A stretch of DNA of 10,090 bases from contig CASEST010000001.1 in NCBI GenBank assembly GCA_949290725.1, positions 1 through 10,090 on the forward strand. The letters are read 5' to 3'. This document shows positions 6,338-10,090 of the stretch, in pieces (positions within the stretch are counted from its first letter, which is position 1; every line of letters begins with the position of its first letter). The notes below the pieces were generated by a model, which was not told the DNA's origin, did not search any database, and saw only the letters and a program-made list of their open reading frames with translations. Source of the stretch: an uncultured bacterium (GTDB taxonomy: Bacteria > Bacillota_I > Bacilli_A > RFN20 > CAG-826). Made by a program: the position numbers and the translations under genes.

Positions 6338-7924
6338 ATGGCAAAAGAAGTATTAATCGAATGCCCTAAATGCGGCAGAATAAATAATGTAAAGGTAGGT
6401 TTTTTTCATTCAACTAGAGTGCATTGTCATTGTGGGAGCGTTATAAACGTGAATAATGAAAGAATGGTTACTAAACAATGTCCAAAGTGTGGAAATATTG
6501 TTACTTATGATCGAGTAAAGAATGAATATCCTCTTTGCCCTATTTGTCATGAGCCTTTAAAAGACGAAAGAGAAGATTGGAAATTCGTTGAAATTGTTTG
6601 TGATGATTGTTCTTCTCATTTAATTGTTAATAAAGATGGTGAAGAAACTGAATGTCCTATTTGTTCTCATAAAATAAATATTAAAAAAGCAATTGAACTT
6701 CAAAAATTTAAAAGTGAAAATCAACCATTACTTTTAAAATGTGATTTAAATAGTGATGTTGTTGCTATTAAACATAAATTAGAAGATTTCCCTATTTTTT
6801 CTCAAATTTTGGTTGATGAATCTCAAAAAGCAGTCTTCATTTCTAATGGTAAAGTTGTTGGAAGTTATGAAGCTGGAAATCATCGTGTAGATTTTAATAA
6901 TGAAGTTTTAAGTAAAGAAAATGCTTTTAAGAGTGAAGTTTCTTTTAAATCAAAACTTTATTTTGTTTCAACAAATATTTTCTCGAATAATAAATGGGGA
7001 ACAGATAGTAAAATTAAATTTTTAGATCCATTAAGCAATATGCATATTGAACTTGGTGCTCATGGAATCTTTAATTTTAAAATTAGTGATGTTAGTAAAT
7101 TCTTATTTGATTATGTTGGTCTTTCTAATGTAACTTTAGAAGGTTATAAAAAAGATGATTTACTTGAAAAATTAAAACCAATTGTAATTGGTGAAATTAA
7201 ATCTTTATTCCCTAAAGTTTTAAAGACTTTAAATGTTAATGTCCTTGAAATTGATGAAAATCTTTCAACTATTTCTACAACTATTAAAGAATCTATTAAT
7301 AAAGAAATAGATAAATTTGGCATTACACTTACTGATTTTGTTATTTTAAATGTTTTAACTCCTGATGATGATCCTAATTTTAAAAAATTAGTTTCTCAAT
7401 ATGCTGAAAAATATTTAAAAGTTAAAGATGAAAATATTAAAGAAGAAGAGGCAAAAGCTGCTTATTCTAGAAAAATGACTGAAGCAAAAACTGAAAATGA
7501 ACTTGCTTTAGAAAAAGCTAAAGTTGAAGCTGAAATTACTAAGATTAAAGCTCAAGCTGAAGCCGAAGCATATTATTTAAAAGCTCATGCTGAAGCCAAT
7601 GAAATGAAAGAAAAAGGTTATTCCTATAAAGATGAAACAAATCGTAATGTTTCAAGTCAAATTGCTAAAAACTTTAATAATGGCGCTTTTTCACCTCTTA
7701 ATAATAATGGTGGAGGCAATGAATTCTCTCATTTAGCTGCTGAAAGTGTTAAAGCTAATTTAATTAAAAATATTGGTAAAAGTTTATCTAATGAAATTTT
7801 AGAAGGTATTTGCGATACAAAAGTAGATAATGAAAACGATACTTGGATCTGCCCTTCCTGCAATAGAGAAAATCCATCTTCATCGAATTTCTGTCCAAAT
7901 TGTGGAAATAAAAAACCTCAATAA
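6338..7924 (+). CDS. SPFH (stomatin/prohibitin-like, YdjI-type) protein with four zinc ribbons
   Basis: The protein has 528 residues. Three zinc ribbons fill the N-terminus: Cys9/12 with Cys30/32, Cys48/51 with Cys67/70, and Cys88/91 with Cys106/109. An SPFH domain follows (about 135-350), including KVVGSYEAGNHRV, LGAHGIFNFKI and FGITLTDFVILNV. Next comes a charged Ala/Glu/Lys coiled coil (about 360-428), an Asn/Gly-rich linker (about 445-462), and a fourth ribbon at the C-terminus (Cys505/508 and Cys519/522, WICPSCNRENPSSSNFCPNC). The order SPFH, coiled coil, C-terminal zinc ribbon is that of the YdjI family (COG4260); the N-terminal ribbons are additional or less usual. SPFH proteins form membrane-associated oligomeric scaffolds, and Bacillus YdjI works with a PspA-type envelope-stress system. 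No transmembrane helix is visible, so membrane contact would be peripheral. Placement between TIR genes suggests a shared platform (inference). Automated labels such as virion core protein or membrane protease subunit should not be taken literally. Confidence 0.9.
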   Translation: MAKEVLIECPKCGRINNVKVGFFHSTRVHCHCGSVINVNNERMVTKQCPKCGNIVTYDRVKNEYPLCPICHEPLKDEREDWKFVEIVCDDCSSHLIVNKDGEETECPICSHKINIKKAIELQKFKSENQPLLLKCDLNSDVVAIKHKLEDFPIFSQILVDESQKAVFISNGKVVGSYEAGNHRVDFNNEVLSKENAFKSEVSFKSKLYFVSTNIFSNNKWGTDSKIKFLDPLSNMHIELGAHGIFNFKISDVSKFLFDYVGLSNVTLEGYKKDDLLEKLKPIVIGEIKSLFPKVLKTLNVNVLEIDENLSTISTTIKESINKEIDKFGITLTDFVILNVLTPDDDPNFKKLVSQYAEKYLKVKDENIKEEEAKAAYSRKMTEAKTENELALEKAKVEAEITKIKAQAEAEAYYLKAHAEANEMKEKGYSYKDETNRNVSSQIAKNFNNGAFSPLNNNGGGNEFSHLAAESVKANLIKNIGKSLSNEILEGICDTKVDNENDTWICPSCNRENPSSSNFCPNCGNKKPQ

Positions 7925-7957
7925 TTAATAAAATAATTTTTATATTTTAATGATTAT

Positions 7958-7990
7958 AACCTCCTTTTATAAAAGGAGGTTTAACTTATT
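7958..7990 (+). terminator. Rho-independent terminator after the SPFH gene
   Basis: AACCTCCTTTTA (7958-7969) and its exact complement TAAAAGGAGGTT (7970-7981) form a perfect 24-base inverted repeat with a G+C-rich core, rare in this AT-rich window. A T-rich stretch follows (7980-7990). It lies 33 bases past the SPFH stop and should end that transcript. The descending arm carries AAAAGGAGG, a perfect ribosome-binding sequence, but it is locked in the stem and 30 bases from the next ATG. Confidence 0.75.
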
Positions 7991-7991
7991 T

Positions 7992-7997
7992 AAAGGA
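7992..7997 (+). promoter_or_regulatory. Ribosome-binding site of TIR protein 3
   Basis: AAAGGA ends 12 bases before the ATG at 8010, a slightly long spacing. It supports this ATG, which also matches the N-termini of the two paralogs. Any promoter for this gene would have to overlap the terminator or lie within the SPFH gene; no clear one is seen. Confidence 0.5.
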
Positions 7998-8009
7998 TTG
8001 GAATAAATT

Positions 8010-10090
8010 ATGTCGATATTTAAATGTAAGATGTGCGGAGCTGATTTAACTATTAAAGAAAATCAAAAAATAGTTACTTGTGAATTTTGTGGCTCTACCC
8101 AAACTCTTCCTTCTAGCGATGATGAAAAAAAGATTGCTTTATTTAATAGAGCTAATTCTTTAAGATTTAGAAATGAATTTGATAAAGCAATGTTTACTTA
8201 TCAATCAATAATTGCTGAATTTAACAATGAAGCAGAAGCATATTGGGGAGTTTGTTTATCAAAATATGGCATTGAATATGTCGATGATCCTTATACTGGA
8301 GATAAAGTTCCTACTTGCCATAGAACACTTTATGAATCTATTTTAAATGATGAAGATTATTTATCAGCTCTTAAATACGCCGATGAATTAACTAAAAAAA
8401 TATATGAAAAAGAGGCTATCGAAATAGATAAAATTCAAAAAAGAATTATTAAACTTGCTCAAAAAGAAGAAAATTATGATATTTTTATTTCATATAAAGA
8501 AAGTGATAGTAATAATGAGAGAACTAAAGATAGTGTTATAGGCGAAGAGATTTATGATAAATTAAGCGAAAATGGTTATCGTGTTTTCTTTTCTAAAATA
8601 AGTTTAGAAAATAAATTAGGTCATGAATATGAGCCAATAATTTTTAATGCTTTAAGAACAGCTAAAGTGATGCTTGTTGTCGGTTCAAAAGATGAATATT
8701 TTAATGCTCCTTGGGTTAAAAATGAGTGGTCAAGATACATTCATTTTATGGAAAATGATAAAAATAAATATTTAATTCCATGCTTTTTTGATATGAATGC
8801 TTATGATATGCCTGAAGAACTTTTAGCTTTCCAAGCACAAGATTTATCTAAATTAGGAGCAATTCAAGATATTTTAAGAGGCATCCAGAAATTAATTGGT
8901 GAAAGAAAAAATAAAATAGAAATAGTAAATAAAGAAAATCAAGATAATAAAGCAGTTGTTTCAACCTTTTCAATAGAAAACTCAATTAAAAACTGTATTA
9001 CAAGAATTGAGCAAGCATTAAATAGTTCAAATTTTGAAAAAGCAGATTGGATTTTGGATGAACTTTTTGCTTACGATGAAAATAACTATAAAGCTTATCT
9101 TTTTAAAGTCTTAATTGATAAAAGATGTAAAAATGTTGATGAATTGATTAATAAAAAAATTAATTTAACAAATAACAAAGATTTTATAAATGCAATTAAT
9201 AATTGTAATGATGAAAAAGAAAAAGAGAAATTAAACAATGTTCTTTCTTCATCAAGTCAATTTGAAATAAATAACAATGATTTGACTAATAATTTTAATG
9301 AAGCTTTATTAAATTCTTCTCCTTTAAATGAAGATAAAAATTATGAAATATATAAAAAAGTCATTGATTTGATATTAGATAATAAAAAAGAAGAAGCTGT
9401 TGAAATTTTAAAAACTGTTCCTAAATTCAATGATGCTACTAGATTAATGAATGATTCTACATATTTTGGAGAAGTTTATTCTTATATAAGAATTACATTA
9501 TTCGTAAAAGAAAATAATGTAACATCATTACTTTATTTTTTACCTACAGCATCTAATAAATTATTTAATATTAACGATGAAGGTGATAAAGAAATTTTAG
9601 AATTTATTTATTCTTTAGGTAAGCTTTATCAAAAAAATATTAACGAAAATACTATTAATAATAGGTATGCTAGAAGAATCTTTTTATTCTTAAATAATTA
9701 TAAAGATTCATATTCAATTTATGAATCACTTCCTAATTTAGATGAAGATGAAGAAATTTATTTAAATGCTATTAAAAAATTAATTAAAGGGTATATGGAA
9801 GATGCATTAAATCTATTAAGAAAAATAGAAGAATATAAAGATTCTGCTAAAATAATTACTAATACTTTTTATTTCCATAATTTATTAACCTTTTTAGCTC
9901 CTTTAAAAGATGTTTATTATAAAGATTTTAAATTTCTAATAAAAGATTTAGAAAAAGTCGATTTTAATCAGTTTCAATATATTTTTAAAGCATTAAACTA
10001 CTTATCTTATTTACATGAAGGAGTTACTTATTATAAAAATAAAAAAGATGATGAAAAGGCGGCTAAATTAACAAAAATAATTGCAGACCT
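8010..10090 (+). CDS. TIR protein 3: zinc ribbon, TIR, helical repeats (3' end outside window)
   Basis: The frame is open from ATG 8010 to the window end, giving 693 complete codons with no stop. It begins MSIFKCKMCGADL, with the zinc ribbon at Cys6, Cys9, Cys24 and Cys27. The conserved block YGIEYVDDP...PTCHRT (86-106) follows, then a TIR domain from YDIFISYKESD (156) with LGHEYEP, Glu208 and WVKNEW (235-240). These positions are identical to the other two TIR proteins, with no gap over the first 290 or so residues. The shared helical module is present (about 330-405), followed by a polar Asn/Ser-rich linker (about 420-445). The rest is alpha-helical and less regular than in the paralogs, with YKDS motifs at 564 and 609. 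No transmembrane segment appears before the cut, so whether it has a membrane anchor or ectodomain is unknown. It sits behind the SPFH terminator, so it is probably a separate transcript. NADase or adaptor function is inferred from the TIR fold only. Confidence 0.9.
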   Translation, partial: MSIFKCKMCGADLTIKENQKIVTCEFCGSTQTLPSSDDEKKIALFNRANSLRFRNEFDKAMFTYQSIIAEFNNEAEAYWGVCLSKYGIEYVDDPYTGDKVPTCHRTLYESILNDEDYLSALKYADELTKKIYEKEAIEIDKIQKRIIKLAQKEENYDIFISYKESDSNNERTKDSVIGEEIYDKLSENGYRVFFSKISLENKLGHEYEPIIFNALRTAKVMLVVGSKDEYFNAPWVKNEWSRYIHFMENDKNKYLIPCFFDMNAYDMPEELLAFQAQDLSKLGAIQDILRGIQKLIGERKNKIEIVNKENQDNKAVVSTFSIENSIKNCITRIEQALNSSNFEKADWILDELFAYDENNYKAYLFKVLIDKRCKNVDELINKKINLTNNKDFINAINNCNDEKEKEKLNNVLSSSSQFEINNNDLTNNFNEALLNSSPLNEDKNYEIYKKVIDLILDNKKEEAVEILKTVPKFNDATRLMNDSTYFGEVYSYIRITLFVKENNVTSLLYFLPTASNKLFNINDEGDKEILEFIYSLGKLYQKNINENTINNRYARRIFLFLNNYKDSYSIYESLPNLDEDEEIYLNAIKKLIKGYMEDALNLLRKIEEYKDSAKIITNTFYFHNLLTFLAPLKDVYYKDFKFLIKDLEKVDFNQFQYIFKALNYLSYLHEGVTYYKNKKDDEKAAKLTKIIAD

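Noticed and set aside
6338..7924. SPFH gene as a virus-derived virion core protein or a protease
   Set aside because: Such names come from automated transfer within the YdjI family. There are no viral genes around it and no protease catalytic motif in the sequence.
1..10090. CRISPR array, tRNA or rRNA gene, insertion sequence or transposase
   Set aside because: No regularly spaced direct repeats with spacers, no cloverleaf or rRNA-like G+C-rich stretch, and no transposase or terminal inverted repeats were found by eye. The only tandem repeats are the in-frame YKDS units.

Overview
The window is very AT-rich (about a quarter G+C by eye). All genes lie on the plus strand, with ATG starts, TAA stops, and TGG as the only tryptophan codon seen. 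No intact gene needs TGA read as tryptophan, so the standard bacterial code (table 11) fits. Together with the gene families (zinc-ribbon/TIR proteins, a YdjI-like SPFH protein, a Listeria-Bacteroides/InlB B-type surface repeat), this suggests a low-GC Bacillota or Tenericutes-like lineage, probably host- or gut-associated. That assignment is inference.

Layout: 1-290 holds the end of an upstream gene that changes reading frame near base 180 and cannot be identified. 371-2563 encodes TIR protein 1: zinc ribbon, helical module, TIR, tandem YKDS-type helical repeats and a C-terminal membrane anchor. 2742-6248 encodes TIR protein 2: the same N-terminal module and repeats, then one central membrane span and about 540 residues outside the cell that include InlB B-type repeats. 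6338-7924 encodes an SPFH (stomatin/prohibitin-like) protein with three N-terminal zinc ribbons, a coiled coil and a C-terminal zinc ribbon. A clear hairpin terminator follows at 7958-7990. 8010 to the window end is TIR protein 3, open to the right edge, with the same N-terminal module and a different C-terminal half.

How the parts may work together: the three TIR proteins are paralogs whose first 290 or so residues align without a gap. The glutamate best placed to be the TIR NADase catalytic residue is at position 208 in all three. Their C-terminal halves differ (tail anchor; transmembrane plus ectodomain; unknown). This looks like a constant effector module joined to changing sensing or localisation modules. 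An SPFH membrane-scaffold protein that also carries zinc ribbons sits among them. The inferred picture is a membrane-associated TIR signalling or defence cluster, with TIR protein 2 resembling a Toll-like receptor of reversed polarity (TIR inside at the N-terminus, ligand-type ectodomain outside at the C-terminus). Enzymatic activity, partners and role in immunity or envelope stress cannot be shown from sequence alone.
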